DNA of 64,000 bases from Pelagadaptatus sp034112445 (lineage in GTDB: Bacteria; Pseudomonadota; Gammaproteobacteria; Pseudomonadales; Cellvibrionaceae), in NCBI GenBank assembly GCA_034112445.1, contig JAWUVI010000021.1, positions 1 through 64,000 on the forward strand, read 5' to 3'. The stretch's first letter is position 1. Every line of letters starts with the position of its first letter. Positions 16,892 through 27,380 of this stretch are shown piece by piece. The translations under genes were made by a program, and so were the position numbers. A model generated the notes under the pieces. It was not told where the DNA came from. It saw nothing but the letters and a program-made list of their open reading frames with translations, and made no database searches.

Positions 16892-18327
16892 ATTTTTACC
16901 GTGTCATCTTGGTTAGTTATTAAATGGGGTGTGCTAGTCGCATTGTCAATTTTATCAGCTGACAACTGGCGTTTTGTTTTCGCACCCAACGTTCGGAGAT
17001 CTTCAACCCGCTTGAGCAAATTACCTTTGCCTGTCGATAGGCGCTTTTGCGCAGTATCGTATGCCGTATTGGTTTTACTTATTTGCTTACCAATTTCATC
17101 TAAAGAATCGACCATGAGAACAAATTGATCGTATAAACCACCAGCCTGCCGCGCAATTTCTTCTGCGTTTTTGTTCTGTTTCTCATAGCGCCAGATATTT
17201 TCAACGGTTCGTAATGTGGCCAATAAAGTCGTCGGGCTAACCAAAACAATGTGTTTATCATAAGCCTCTTTAAATAAACCAGGCTCTGTCTGTAAAGCCA
17301 ACATAAAAGCGGCCTCGACAGGAATAAAAATAAAAACGAAATCAAGGGTTCTAATACCCTCTAAATCTTCATAGGATTTCAGACTAAGTTGTTTTATATG
17401 GTTGCGTAATGAAGCCACGTGTTGCTTTAATAAATCAGCTCGTTCAACGTCATTATCGCTCGAAAAATATCGTTCGTAGTGCACTAAAGATACTTTCGAA
17501 TCTATTACAATATCTTTTTGTTCTGGCAACCTGATAATAACATCAGGGTTTCTACGGCCACCGTCTTCATTTTTTAATGATACTTGGAGATCGTATTCAC
17601 GGCCTTTTTGCAGACCAGACTCCTCTAATAAGCGCTCTAAAATCACCTCTCCCCAATTACCTTGAGCTTTATTATCACCCTTAATTGCATTGGCTAAATT
17701 TAGAGCGTCAGCGCCAATCTTACTGGTTTGTTTTTGTAATTCTGTGATTTGGCCGACCAATTGATTGCGTTCAGCGGCCTCTTTACCGTAAACATCCTCC
17801 ACTTTTTTCCGAAATTCTTGTAATTGTTCCTTCAGTGGATTAACCGACGCATCAAGTGTGGTTTTACTCTGTTCCGTAAAGGTTTTTTGTTTGCTATCAA
17901 AAATTCTATTGGCGACCAACTCAAACTCTTTACTTAATTGATTCTTTGTTTCTGATAAATTATTTAATTGAGCGGTTAAGTTATCTTGCTGAGCCTCACT
18001 TTTGGCTTTAAGTTCAGCAAACGCAACTTTAAGCTGATCATGCTCTTTCTGCTCTACTTGCAGCTCCTGAATTCTTTCAAAACTACCGAGTTGTTTCGTT
18101 TGTTCCGTCACCAGATTTAACTCTAATTGTTTCTGGTCTTCGAACGCCTTGATCAGTTGTTGCTTCAAATCGGTAATTTCAAGGCTGAGCTCACTCTGTG
18201 CGTGATCTAAAATACGGCATTGCTGTTTCAACTGTCGATATAAAAACAGTGCTAAGATTAAGAGCATTATTGCCGCAAAAGATAGCAGCATAAAAACCTC
18301 ATTAGGGATTGATGTCAAAAGACTCAT
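16888..18327 (-). CDS. rmuC: DNA recombination protein RmuC
   Basis: 479 residues. A transmembrane helix (about 12-30), a long coiled coil (about 35-195) and the RmuC domain (about 205-425). The domain has GNWGEVILERLLEESGL, GGRRNPDVIIRLP and KDIVIDSKVSL; the spaced acidic and lysine residues (NPDVII ... IDSK) fit a PD-(D/E)XK-type nuclease core. RmuC limits inversions at short inverted repeats in E. coli; the exact reaction is unsettled. It is the first gene of a two-gene operon with DUF2489 and divergent from the TPR gene. Confidence 0.95.
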   Translation of the reverse strand: MSLLTSIPNEVFMLLSFAAIMLLILALFLYRQLKQQCRILDHAQSELSLEITDLKQQLIKAFEDQKQLELNLVTEQTKQLGSFERIQELQVEQKEHDQLKVAFAELKAKSEAQQDNLTAQLNNLSETKNQLSKEFELVANRIFDSKQKTFTEQSKTTLDASVNPLKEQLQEFRKKVEDVYGKEAAERNQLVGQITELQKQTSKIGADALNLANAIKGDNKAQGNWGEVILERLLEESGLQKGREYDLQVSLKNEDGGRRNPDVIIRLPEQKDIVIDSKVSLVHYERYFSSDNDVERADLLKQHVASLRNHIKQLSLKSYEDLEGIRTLDFVFIFIPVEAAFMLALQTEPGLFKEAYDKHIVLVSPTTLLATLRTVENIWRYEKQNKNAEEIARQAGGLYDQFVLMVDSLDEIGKQISKTNTAYDTAQKRLSTGKGNLLKRVEDLRTLGAKTKRQLSADKIDNATSTPHLITNQDDTVKI

Positions 18328-18367
18328 TTTGCATACTCTTACAATCTAAAATATTAAAGCCAGAATA

Positions 18368-18811
18368 ATGACCGATTTAAACAAACACTTATTAGATGAG
18401 CAAGCCGTGAAACATATTAAAGACTTGTGCTCAAAAGGTTATTCTTTGTATGACGCTGACGATTACAAATCGGCACTGAGAGTATTCTATCAAGCTTGGA
18501 TGATTCTACCTAAACCTCAAATAGATTATGAGCAAGCAGGATGGGTCTTAACATGTATAGGCGATACCTATTTTCGACTGCAGCAATACGATCAAGCTCT
18601 GGAAGCTATTAATTCTGCCATGCACTGCCCTGCAGCCAACCGCAATCCATTCTTAACTTTACGTCAAGGACAGTGCCTACTAAAGCAACAAGACTTACCA
18701 GCGGCTAGAAAGGCTTTGTATAAGGCTTATCAAACTGGAGGAATGGATATTTTCACCAAAGAACCAACGGTATATTTAGATTCAATACGCGATTTAATAA
18801 GAGATCAATAG
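18368..18811 (+). CDS. Small tetratricopeptide-repeat protein
   Basis: 147-residue soluble, all-helical protein. Two to three TPR-like helix pairs are visible between residues 20 and 125 (GYSLYDADDYKSALRVFYQA, then GDTYFRLQQYDQALEAINSA, then GQCLLKQQDLPAARKALYKA). The size and order resemble the SycD/LcrH class of TPR chaperones, but no type III secretion genes are present, so a general scaffold role is more likely. It is divergent from rmuC and ends 2 bases from the convergent GGDEF-EAL gene. Confidence 0.8.
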   Translation: MTDLNKHLLDEQAVKHIKDLCSKGYSLYDADDYKSALRVFYQAWMILPKPQIDYEQAGWVLTCIGDTYFRLQQYDQALEAINSAMHCPAANRNPFLTLRQGQCLLKQQDLPAARKALYKAYQTGGMDIFTKEPTVYLDSIRDLIRDQ

Positions 18812-18813
18812 CG

Positions 18814-20898
18814 TTAACCAGAGCAGTTTTGATTAAAAATAGATTTTTGTACACCATTAAAAACGTACACCATAAATTCATCCGGTGGTAAGGGCTTTGA
18901 AAATAAGTAGCCTTGAATTAAATCACAATCCATACCCTGTAAATATTGAAATTGCTCTTTTGTTTCAACCCCTTCGGCCACGACTTCTAATGATAAACGT
19001 TGTGCCATGGTGATAATTAACTCGGTAATAACGCAGTCTTCCTCATCACCTGGAATATCCATAATAAACGATCGATCTATTTTTAATTGATCAATGGGCA
19101 ACCGTTTTAAATAGCTTAACGAAGAAAACCCCGTGCCGAAATCATCAACGGATATCCTTAGCCCAAGCGCTCTTAATGCCGATAAATGCTCAATAGTCTG
19201 AGACAAGTTATCCATGAACAAACTTTCAGTAATTTCCAGCTCAATTAATGACGGGTCTACGCCAACTTCTTTGATTACATTCTCAACCGAGCTGACAAAG
19301 CCAGGCGCCATTAATTGCCTAGGCGATACATTAACGCTGATAAGGATACGACGACGCAGGGACTTATAAAGAGTTTTAGCCTGCTGACAGCCGCTACGTA
19401 TTACCCATAGCCCAAAAGGTATGATTAAGTCACCGTTTTCAATAATATCAATAAATTCAACTGGCGCTCTAATCTTACCATCAGGGGATTGCCAGCGAAC
19501 TAAAGCTTCAGCAGAATCAACCTCTCCTGTGCGGACATTAACTTTAGGCTGGTAATATAAGATAAATTCTTGGTTCTCAAATGCACTCTGTATTTCATGT
19601 TCTTTCTGTACACGGTTAGCAACGTTACGATCCATATCTGGAGTGAAAAAGCGAAAGCTATTTTTACCTTTTTGTTTCGCTTCGTACATAGCCACATCGG
19701 CATTTTTCATTAATTCAGCAGAACCCATGCCATCTTGTGGCGCTATGGTTATACCTAAACTGGCTTTAATAGACAGGCCTTGTCCATCGATATAGACGGG
19801 TTGATTTAGCGCACGAATAATTTTATTCGCAACAATAGACGCATAATGGACAGCATCGATTCCCGTTAATATTATGGCGAATTCATCTCCGCCTAAGCGA
19901 GCTATGGAATCTTCTTCACGCAAGCATTTTGTAAGCCTTTCAGCCGCCGTAATTAATAACTGATCACCTGCTTCATGCCCCATTGAGTCATTAATCATCT
20001 TGAAATTATCTAAATCTAAATAGAGTAACGCGATTAAGCTGTCTTCACGTTTGACAGATAGCAACTCTTTTTCGAGTTGGTTCTTAAAATAGGTTCGGTT
20101 TTGTAAGCCGGTTAAATGATCGTAATAAGCTAGCCATGCCATCTTTTCGTTGTGCTCAGAGCCCTGAAAAGTATTTTGAGCACTGTATATATAGCTAACA
20201 AAATCACCTGACTCATCGATGTACTTATAAACTGTCTGGAAGAGTTCACAAATCGGAACGACATTGTCAGCCGATTTAACTTCTGACTCCCAGAGTGATT
20301 CAGTTGCCAATTTTTCAGTGATTATTTTAGTAAGAGGCTCGAATTCGTCTGGAAATTTATCTCGGTAACAGTCATCAAAGTTAGAGTCGATGGCATTTTC
20401 ACCAAAGGTATTGAGGAAGTTTTTATTGGCGTAAGTGATTTCCCAATCAGGGGATAATACAGCGGTTAAATCTTGGCTATTATCTACGATTGAATTCATC
20501 TTAGAGAGCGACTGATTTACAGAATCCAATCTCTTAATGTTTTTATCGTGACTAGATAGAACCTCTCTGAGTTTTCGCGACATGCTTTCAATAATATTAC
20601 CGAGCACACCTATTTCATCATCACTTGTTACCGGTGAAATAAACTTCCAGTCATTTTCTGAGATGTTTTTCGACTCGTCTGTAAGGCGTCGAACAGGATT
20701 AACGAAAAGAAAACGTAAAGACACCAAACAGACAATAACGGAAGTCAGTATTATGAATGGTAAAATAATCAGCAGGCTATGAAGGTCTTTTTCATCAAAA
20801 AAAATACGCGATAGAATAAAAACCATGACCGATGAACATAAAACACCGATGAGTATCGTCATAAGAGTGATTTTTTTGCTAAGCAATGACTTACGCAC
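18814..20898 (-). CDS. Membrane GGDEF-EAL cyclic-di-GMP enzyme
   Basis: 694-residue inner-membrane protein. Two transmembrane helices (about 10-31 and 41-65), a HAMP-like linker (about 66-118), a PAS-like region (about 130-240), a GGDEF domain and an EAL domain. The GGDEF motif at 336-340 is intact and has an RxxD inhibitory site (REED) five residues upstream. The EAL motif at 464-466 is intact, with the metal-site DDFGTGFSS loop and EGVET, so both synthesis and breakdown of c-di-GMP are possible in principle. The start is GTG at 20898, with AAGG upstream. No partner gene is adjacent. Confidence 0.94.
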   Translation of the reverse strand: MRKSLLSKKITLMTILIGVLCSSVMVFILSRIFFDEKDLHSLLIILPFIILTSVIVCLVSLRFLFVNPVRRLTDESKNISENDWKFISPVTSDDEIGVLGNIIESMSRKLREVLSSHDKNIKRLDSVNQSLSKMNSIVDNSQDLTAVLSPDWEITYANKNFLNTFGENAIDSNFDDCYRDKFPDEFEPLTKIITEKLATESLWESEVKSADNVVPICELFQTVYKYIDESGDFVSYIYSAQNTFQGSEHNEKMAWLAYYDHLTGLQNRTYFKNQLEKELLSVKREDSLIALLYLDLDNFKMINDSMGHEAGDQLLITAAERLTKCLREEDSIARLGGDEFAIILTGIDAVHYASIVANKIIRALNQPVYIDGQGLSIKASLGITIAPQDGMGSAELMKNADVAMYEAKQKGKNSFRFFTPDMDRNVANRVQKEHEIQSAFENQEFILYYQPKVNVRTGEVDSAEALVRWQSPDGKIRAPVEFIDIIENGDLIIPFGLWVIRSGCQQAKTLYKSLRRRILISVNVSPRQLMAPGFVSSVENVIKEVGVDPSLIELEITESLFMDNLSQTIEHLSALRALGLRISVDDFGTGFSSLSYLKRLPIDQLKIDRSFIMDIPGDEEDCVITELIITMAQRLSLEVVAEGVETKEQFQYLQGMDCDLIQGYLFSKPLPPDEFMVYVFNGVQKSIFNQNCSG

Positions 20899-21037
20899 GA
20901 ATTAAAGGCCTTATACTCTATTGAGTTTATCTGGGATAACACAGTCCATTATGTATTTTGGTGGATTCCAATATCACCAACTTACAGCTTAGACAATAAA
21001 GCCATAAACACCCAAAAATTAATGTAATTCAGCGAGT

Positions 21038-21043
21038 TATAAT
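21038..21043 (+). promoter_or_regulatory. Possible -10 box for the helicase-nuclease operon
   Basis: A perfect TATAAT lies 32 bases before the first gene of the AddB-like/AddA-like pair, in the 177-base divergent gap after the GGDEF-EAL gene. No convincing -35 box is seen at normal spacing. Confidence 0.25.
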
Positions 21044-21075
21044 CGTTTCTGATACCATATTCTCACCATTAAAAA

Positions 21076-23832
21076 ATGCGTGAATTCGTTCTTATGTCTC
21101 TCATCAATCTAGATCCACTTTTACATGCTATTGAACAAGATTACTTGATTCTTACTCCCAACAGCCGCCTAAAAAACAAGCTGATTGATGCCTATAATTC
21201 TCAACAGCTACGTATAGGTAAAACGACTTGGCGCAACATTAGAGTTAAATCTGTACAAGAATGGTTGCATGAGTGCCATCAGCAACTATTAGACCAAGCA
21301 CTCGTAAGCAGCCCCAAGGCTTTGATCAGCTCATTACAACGTCAATATCTTTGGCAGCAAATCATTGAAAGCAATAACACGGGCACTGAATTAATAAATT
21401 CACTGCGTCTAGCAACTGATGCCGACAGCACTTACACCAATATTCAACGATGGAATCTTGACGACCATTCTTATTTATTAAGTATCACCGAAAACACACT
21501 GCACAAGCGTTTTGTTGAATGGTTACAGGTATTTACTGACACATTAAATGAATTGAAGCTGCACACATTCGAGGACATGCAAAAAACTATTATTCAAGCC
21601 TATAAGCAAGGCGCTCTAATCCAAGAACCTGAAGTCGTTACCTTAGGTTTTGGAGAGTTATCCCCTTTAGTTAGAAATACGTTTAGTGCTATAAGCAACA
21701 AAATAACCAGCCTTTCACCCACGGTAAACAAAGTTCAGAGCTGCGCAAAACTTGCTTGTAGGGATCGTGATAACGAAGCGGAAAATGCCTCGACTTGGGC
21801 CAAATCAGTGCTCGAGACCAATCAGGACGCTCGTATAGGCATTATTGTTCCAAACCTTGGACAAGACAGAGAAACTCTCGAGCGCCATCTATTACAAACA
21901 TTTGAACCGCATTATCTATTGCCCGAAACCAACCGCTACACTTTACCCTTTAACTTTTCAACCGGTGTCCCTCTAGGCTCTACCCCCTTTATTAAAGACA
22001 CGCTAAACCTTCTCAAACTACTGCAACACGAGTATCAAACAAACACGTTAATTAGTTTATTGAACTCTCCTTTTTGGGGCCCCGAACATAGCACCCTAAA
22101 ATGTATTGCTTTTGGACCCGATGAGCTAGACATTAAGTGTCAGTTAATCGATACGATTAAACGCAAAGGTCGAGCCACGCTATCGGCAACTCAATTTCGA
22201 TATCTTGTGCGTAAATGTGCCGAAACTCAGGCTAAAGATTCAGAATTTAATTACGAGGCTTGGTTAAATGATGCACTACAAACCATAGAGACAAATTCAC
22301 GTTCAACCCCTACAAAACAATTGCCCAGCCGTTGGATTGTATTTTTTCAGCAGCAGCTAGAAGCCTTAAACTGGCCAGGACAAAGGCGTTTAGACAGTAT
22401 TGAATATCAACAGGCGCAGCAATGGTTCACCTTTTTAGAAGATGTTTGTCGTTTAGATCAACTGCAAGCTCCAATAAGCTGCTATGACATGTTAGAGCGC
22501 CTCAGTAGCAGCGCCAACAACAGCCCTTTTCAGGCTCAGACCCAAGAATCCCCAATTCAAGTACTTGGAGCCCTTGAAGGCGCGGGACTCTTATTTACCG
22601 ATTGCTGGGTTATGGGCATGACTGACAAAGACTGGCCCCCCACCCCACAGCCCAGCCCACTATTATCAATATCGGTTCAACGCCAGCATGGTATGCCTCA
22701 TGCTGATGCAGCTCGTGAATTGATGTTTGCCGAAACACTGACTCACGACTATCAACATTGTGCCGAGCGGGTTATTTTTTCACACGCCACCGCCGACACC
22801 GAAAGTAAACTTCAGCACAGTCCACTTATCGATTCAATCAACGACGTAAATCTCGACGAGGTCATAGCTCAGAGCGACGGCTATCTAACCACCTATATCA
22901 ATCAATTACAGGCTTCACCCAAAAGTGAAAGCGTAGACGTATCGTCTGCGCCAATAATGAGCACTGCGGAAAAGCAGTTCGTGCGCGGCGGCAGCCAAAT
23001 TCTCCGCAACCAAGCCATTAACCCACTAGCCGCCTTCTTTATTCATCGCCTTGGCGCACAGCAGCCACAACCAATAAATCTTGGGTTTACACCGCAACAG
23101 AGAGGTCAAATATTACACGATACTTTGGCTACTTTTTGGACGGACATTCAAGGCCAAGAAAACTTATTAGCGCTGGACAATGAACACATAGAAACCACTA
23201 TTTTATCCTTAATCAATAGCCAGATGCTTAGCTATCAACAACGTGAACCTAAGGTTTATAACCCCCAATATTTAACCCTTGAGGCTAACCGACAAACACA
23301 ACTCATCATGCAATGGTTAGAACAAGAAAAACAACGACCAGCGTTTACGGTAAAAGGCTGTGAAACACCTATTACTGCAAATATCGCCGGCCTGACGTTG
23401 AATCTTCGTCTAGATCGGCTTGATCAACTGCAAACCGGCGAATTGATTATTATCGACTATAAAACCGGCACACCCACATTAAAACAATGGGGTTCAGATA
23501 AACCAGAAGAACCTCAATTACCACTCTACGCCTTAACTTATGAACCCCAAATTCAGGCGCTCATGTTTGTGCAAATCAATATGAAGGCCGTTGCCATGAA
23601 AGGCATCGGTGACTTGACGGATCACCATGACGGGGTTATCCCTACAAGCAAAGGCGCCAGCCTAGATTTACCGGAAGACTGGCAGGCTATGCTTGAACAT
23701 TGGCAACACACTTTGGAGCAATTATCGTTGGATTTTCAAAATGGCGTTTCTAGCAACGATTTTAAAACACCGGCACTGTCGCGTTATTACGAACACCTTA
23801 ATGCCTGTCTCAGAACACAGGAGCAGCAGTAA
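21076..23832 (+). CDS. AddB-like PD-(D/E)XK nuclease
   Basis: 918 residues. The N-terminal two thirds resemble the helicase-like but inactive fold of AddB: ILTPNSRLKNKL stands where a helicase would have a Walker A loop and lacks the GKT. The C-terminus has a RecB-family nuclease core: RLDRLDQL, IIIDYKTGTP (catalytic Asp and Lys) and QLPLYAL. It matches the proteobacterial 'probable DNA repair protein' group that sits beside an AddA-like helicase; I infer double-strand-break end processing. An alternative ATG at 21094 lies six codons in; neither start has a clear ribosome-binding site. The stop overlaps the next start (TAATG). Confidence 0.88.
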   Translation: MREFVLMSLINLDPLLHAIEQDYLILTPNSRLKNKLIDAYNSQQLRIGKTTWRNIRVKSVQEWLHECHQQLLDQALVSSPKALISSLQRQYLWQQIIESNNTGTELINSLRLATDADSTYTNIQRWNLDDHSYLLSITENTLHKRFVEWLQVFTDTLNELKLHTFEDMQKTIIQAYKQGALIQEPEVVTLGFGELSPLVRNTFSAISNKITSLSPTVNKVQSCAKLACRDRDNEAENASTWAKSVLETNQDARIGIIVPNLGQDRETLERHLLQTFEPHYLLPETNRYTLPFNFSTGVPLGSTPFIKDTLNLLKLLQHEYQTNTLISLLNSPFWGPEHSTLKCIAFGPDELDIKCQLIDTIKRKGRATLSATQFRYLVRKCAETQAKDSEFNYEAWLNDALQTIETNSRSTPTKQLPSRWIVFFQQQLEALNWPGQRRLDSIEYQQAQQWFTFLEDVCRLDQLQAPISCYDMLERLSSSANNSPFQAQTQESPIQVLGALEGAGLLFTDCWVMGMTDKDWPPTPQPSPLLSISVQRQHGMPHADAARELMFAETLTHDYQHCAERVIFSHATADTESKLQHSPLIDSINDVNLDEVIAQSDGYLTTYINQLQASPKSESVDVSSAPIMSTAEKQFVRGGSQILRNQAINPLAAFFIHRLGAQQPQPINLGFTPQQRGQILHDTLATFWTDIQGQENLLALDNEHIETTILSLINSQMLSYQQREPKVYNPQYLTLEANRQTQLIMQWLEQEKQRPAFTVKGCETPITANIAGLTLNLRLDRLDQLQTGELIIIDYKTGTPTLKQWGSDKPEEPQLPLYALTYEPQIQALMFVQINMKAVAMKGIGDLTDHHDGVIPTSKGASLDLPEDWQAMLEHWQHTLEQLSLDFQNGVSSNDFKTPALSRYYEHLNACLRTQEQQ

Positions 23833-26800
23833 TGATCAACCATATTGTTACAGGGCATGGGGTTACAGGGCATAGGGTTACAGGGCATGGTGATACAGTT
23901 TCAATTGACTCTGCACCTATCGATTATTCTGCACCTATCGATTATAAGGCACGGCAACAAGCTTTAGACCCATCACAATCTTTTGCTGTAAGCGCACCTG
24001 CAGGGTCAGGTAAAACTGGATTATTAACCCAGCGAGTGTTGACCCTGTTAGCGTATGCGCAAACGCCAGAAGAAATTCTAAGCATTACCTTTACCCGAAA
24101 AGCCGCCGCTGAGATGCGCGAACGAATCACCCTGGCGTTACATAAAGCCAATACTGAGGATCGACCAGCCCTAGCTCACGAACAGTTATCGTGGGATTTA
24201 GCGCGTAAAGTTCTCGACCGAGACCAACAACTCAACTGGCAACTATTGAAGTCACCAGGACGTTTACGAATTCAAACCATTGATGGATTAAGCCGCTCTT
24301 TAACGCAATATCAGCCTCTCAGCAGTGGTCTCGGTGGTGCGACAAACATGTTGGATGAACCCTACTTTGCTTATCAGCAAGCTGTTCGCCAAGCTCTGCA
24401 GTTGCTTAATCAAGATCATCCGCTTAATCAAGATATCAGCACCCTGTTGACGCACCTGGATAATAATTTAGAAACCATCTCTGAGTTACTTATTGGGCTT
24501 TTATCACGCCGTGATCAATGGTTATCTTCATTGCTACAAGCACGTGATGCACGTACTTATCTTGAATCAGTATTGCTCGACCTCTGCCATGAAACCCTAG
24601 GTGAGCTACATGACAAACTGTGTTTACACGGAAGTGAACTGAGTTTATTGGCTGACTACGCAGGGCAAAATTGTCAACAAGACAAACCACAATCGGCCAT
24701 TTGTTTGTTACAAGGGATTGTTGGATTACCTGAAATAGATCACACGCAATTAGATGTTTGGCGGGCGCTTACACAACTATTACTTACGGATAATGGTGGC
24801 TGGAGAAAAAAACTAGATAAAAATATGGGGTTCCCTACCAGCGCCAAAAAAGATGAAAAAGAGATTCGTGCGCGTAAAAAACAAGACTTAATGGCCCTTA
24901 TAGGGGAACTCAAAGAGGTGCCTAAGCTCCAGAGTTTATTGCACGTAGTACGCTATTTGCCGCCAACTCAATATAACCCGCAACAATGGCAACTGCTGGA
25001 TTCATTAACTCGAATATTGCCCTACCTAGTTGGCCAATTAAAACTGGTTTTTAAACAGCTTAACGCTACAGATTTTAGTGAAATAACCCAAGGCGCTCTT
25101 AGGGCGTTAACTGACGGTAGCGAACCAACTGAGACCACTTTATTGTTGGACTATCAAATCCAGCATATCTTAGTTGATGAATTCCAAGATACAGCCACCC
25201 CTCAATTGCAACTACTCGAAAATCTTACCGAAGGTTGGGAAGTTGGCGATGGCCGTACGTTATTTATCGTCGGTGATGGAATGCAATCGTGTTATGGGTT
25301 TCGTGATGCAAATGTCGGCATATTTTTAGACGCTCGCAGTAACGGAATTGGTTCGGTGCCATTAATACCGTTAGATTTACAAGTTAATTTTCGATCACAA
25401 GCCAAGCTTGTCGAGTGGACTAATGCCGTTTTTACCGAGGCGTTTCCAGATAGTGATGACATTGCTCGCGGCGCGGTTAGCTATTCAAAAGCAACCGCGA
25501 TTAAACCAGCACTCGATAATAAAGCGGTGAACGTGTATGGCTTTTCTGATGCAGAGCAGCGGTACGAAGAAGCCGATAAAATTGCTGATATTATTTTCGC
25601 AATAAAAACACAGCAAGAGAAAAATTCTTCCGAAACAATTGCCATTCTGGTTCGCAGCCGTCCTCACTTAAAACAAATCATTAGCGCTTTACAGAACAAC
25701 AAAATCAACTGGCAAGCCACTGACATTGAACCTTTATCACAGCGTATGGCCGTGGTCGATTTACTCACCTTAACTCGTGCCATCTTAGATCCAAGTGATC
25801 GTAATGCATGGCTAGCTTTGTTGCGCACACCGTGGTTTGGTTTAGATAATAATGATTTACTCGCCGTTGCAGGCATGCATATTATTGATGGAAAAACATC
25901 ATTTCCTCTCCTTATAAAAGAACTCGTAAATCACATAGATTCGGATCATCCACCGTCACAGCACCTCACAAAACTCAGTGAATCAGGCAAAATTATTTTA
26001 AAACGCAACATGCCTGTATTGAATTTCACTTGGAACAATCGTCGTCGAAAAAAATTACGTCATACCATTCAAGGACTTTGGTTGGCATTAGGCGGTCCAG
26101 CGACTGTGGCATCCGATACTGACATTGATAATGCGGATGACTATTTCCGACTACTTGAACGTTTCGATGATGGTGGCAGCATTACCAATTGGCAAGAGTT
26201 CGATAAAGCCGTTAATAAACTCTACGCTCGACCTGCGGCAACGGACGACAACCCAGTTCAAGTGATGACTATTCATAAATCCAAAGGCTTAGAGTTTGAC
26301 CACGTTATTATCCCCGCGCTGGATAAAAGCACTAAAGCTGATGATCACCAACTGTTACTCTGGCAAGAAAGAATTAACCAGAACCATGAAAAACAATTAT
26401 TGCTGAGTCCTCTATTCGCCTCTGGACAAGATCCAGACCCTCTATACAAATACTTACGCGAAGAAGAGAAACTTAAACAATCCCTCGAATCTACTAGGCT
26501 GCTTTATGTCGGATGTACCCGCGCCATTAAAAGTCTGCATGTTCTAGCCAATGTAAAAACCAATAGCAAAGATGAATCGCTCAAAACACCATCTAGCACC
26601 AGCCTCTTAGCGTCTATCTGGCCGTCGGTAGCCGATGATTTTTCGATCAATACCATTCCTTGCTGTAATTCAAAAGATCCAAGTCAGTCTGGACTCGAAA
26701 TTGAATCTACGAGTAAGAATTCAAAACGATTTCATATCCAACGGTTGCCACCTCAGTGGCAAGCGCCCTACCTACCACGCTCATCAATTCTTGAGTCTTA

Positions 26801-27380
26801 TCGTGGGCATGAATATGAGGATGATGACAACAAGCCTAAAACAGATCTATTTGATCATCGTGTCGCCCTTAATATAGGTACGGTATTGCACCGCAGCTTG
26901 GCTCAAATTGTTATTGATGGTTCCCATGAGTGGAATCAAGAGCGAATAGATAAGCAACGTAGCAGCTGGTCAACCCAGTTATTTGAGCTTGGTGTAAATC
27001 AACAAGAAATTAAAACGTCTGTTGCTTTACTAGAACAGGGAATTCAGCAAACCTTAAACGATCAAATTGGTCGTTGGATTTTAGATTCAAATCATCTAGA
27101 CAGTGAATGTGAACTTGAGATTTGGTCAGGGACCAAAACACCACGCTTATCGATCATCGATCGAACCTTTGTTGAAGACAAGGTGCGTTGGATTATAGAT
27201 TACAAAAGTAGCTCTCCCTCTAAAGGCCAAGCACTGAAAGATTTTTTAACGGCAGAAACAGAGCTTTATTCAGGTCAACTAGTACGCTACGCAAGTCTGT
27301 TTAACCCTGAAGACTACCAGGCAATTAAAATGGCTTTATACTTTCCGCTACTGCAACATTTGGAAATAGTGACTGTTTGA
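23832..27380 (+). CDS. AddA-like UvrD-family helicase-nuclease
   Basis: 1,182-residue superfamily 1 helicase with a C-terminal nuclease domain. Walker A APAGSGKT is at 55-62, followed by ITFTRKAAAEMRERI (motif Ia), VDEFQDTATPQLQLL (Walker B), GDGMQSCYGFRDANV (motif III), VMTIHKSKGLEFDHV (motif V) and STRLLYVGCTRA (motif VI). The C-terminus has WIIDYKSSSP and a Gln/Tyr-containing GQLVRYA helix, a RecB-type nuclease motif. With the preceding gene it should form a helicase-nuclease that processes DNA ends, analogous to AddAB or RecBCD. The first 40 residues are odd: they are made of short tandem repeats and probably are not part of the fold. Translation is coupled to the upstream gene by TAATG. 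Confidence 0.93.
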   Translation: MINHIVTGHGVTGHRVTGHGDTVSIDSAPIDYSAPIDYKARQQALDPSQSFAVSAPAGSGKTGLLTQRVLTLLAYAQTPEEILSITFTRKAAAEMRERITLALHKANTEDRPALAHEQLSWDLARKVLDRDQQLNWQLLKSPGRLRIQTIDGLSRSLTQYQPLSSGLGGATNMLDEPYFAYQQAVRQALQLLNQDHPLNQDISTLLTHLDNNLETISELLIGLLSRRDQWLSSLLQARDARTYLESVLLDLCHETLGELHDKLCLHGSELSLLADYAGQNCQQDKPQSAICLLQGIVGLPEIDHTQLDVWRALTQLLLTDNGGWRKKLDKNMGFPTSAKKDEKEIRARKKQDLMALIGELKEVPKLQSLLHVVRYLPPTQYNPQQWQLLDSLTRILPYLVGQLKLVFKQLNATDFSEITQGALRALTDGSEPTETTLLLDYQIQHILVDEFQDTATPQLQLLENLTEGWEVGDGRTLFIVGDGMQSCYGFRDANVGIFLDARSNGIGSVPLIPLDLQVNFRSQAKLVEWTNAVFTEAFPDSDDIARGAVSYSKATAIKPALDNKAVNVYGFSDAEQRYEEADKIADIIFAIKTQQEKNSSETIAILVRSRPHLKQIISALQNNKINWQATDIEPLSQRMAVVDLLTLTRAILDPSDRNAWLALLRTPWFGLDNNDLLAVAGMHIIDGKTSFPLLIKELVNHIDSDHPPSQHLTKLSESGKIILKRNMPVLNFTWNNRRRKKLRHTIQGLWLALGGPATVASDTDIDNADDYFRLLERFDDGGSITNWQEFDKAVNKLYARPAATDDNPVQVMTIHKSKGLEFDHVIIPALDKSTKADDHQLLLWQERINQNHEKQLLLSPLFASGQDPDPLYKYLREEEKLKQSLESTRLLYVGCTRAIKSLHVLANVKTNSKDESLKTPSSTSLLASIWPSVADDFSINTIPCCNSKDPSQSGLEIESTSKNSKRFHIQRLPPQWQAPYLPRSSILESYRGHEYEDDDNKPKTDLFDHRVALNIGTVLHRSLAQIVIDGSHEWNQERIDKQRSSWSTQLFELGVNQQEIKTSVALLEQGIQQTLNDQIGRWILDSNHLDSECELEIWSGTKTPRLSIIDRTFVEDKVRWIIDYKSSSPSKGQALKDFLTAETELYSGQLVRYASLFNPEDYQAIKMALYFPLLQHLEIVTV
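23847..23945 (+). repeat. In-frame tandem microrepeats at the helicase N-terminus
   Basis: Three copies of a 15-base unit (23847-23861, 23862-23876, 23877-23891; two or fewer differences from the first) encode VTGHG/VTGHR/VTGHG. After an 18-base spacer two exact copies of an 18-base unit (23910-23927, 23928-23945) encode SAPIDY twice. All keep the frame. They lie ahead of the helicase fold and look like recent slippage or duplication. Confidence 0.92.
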
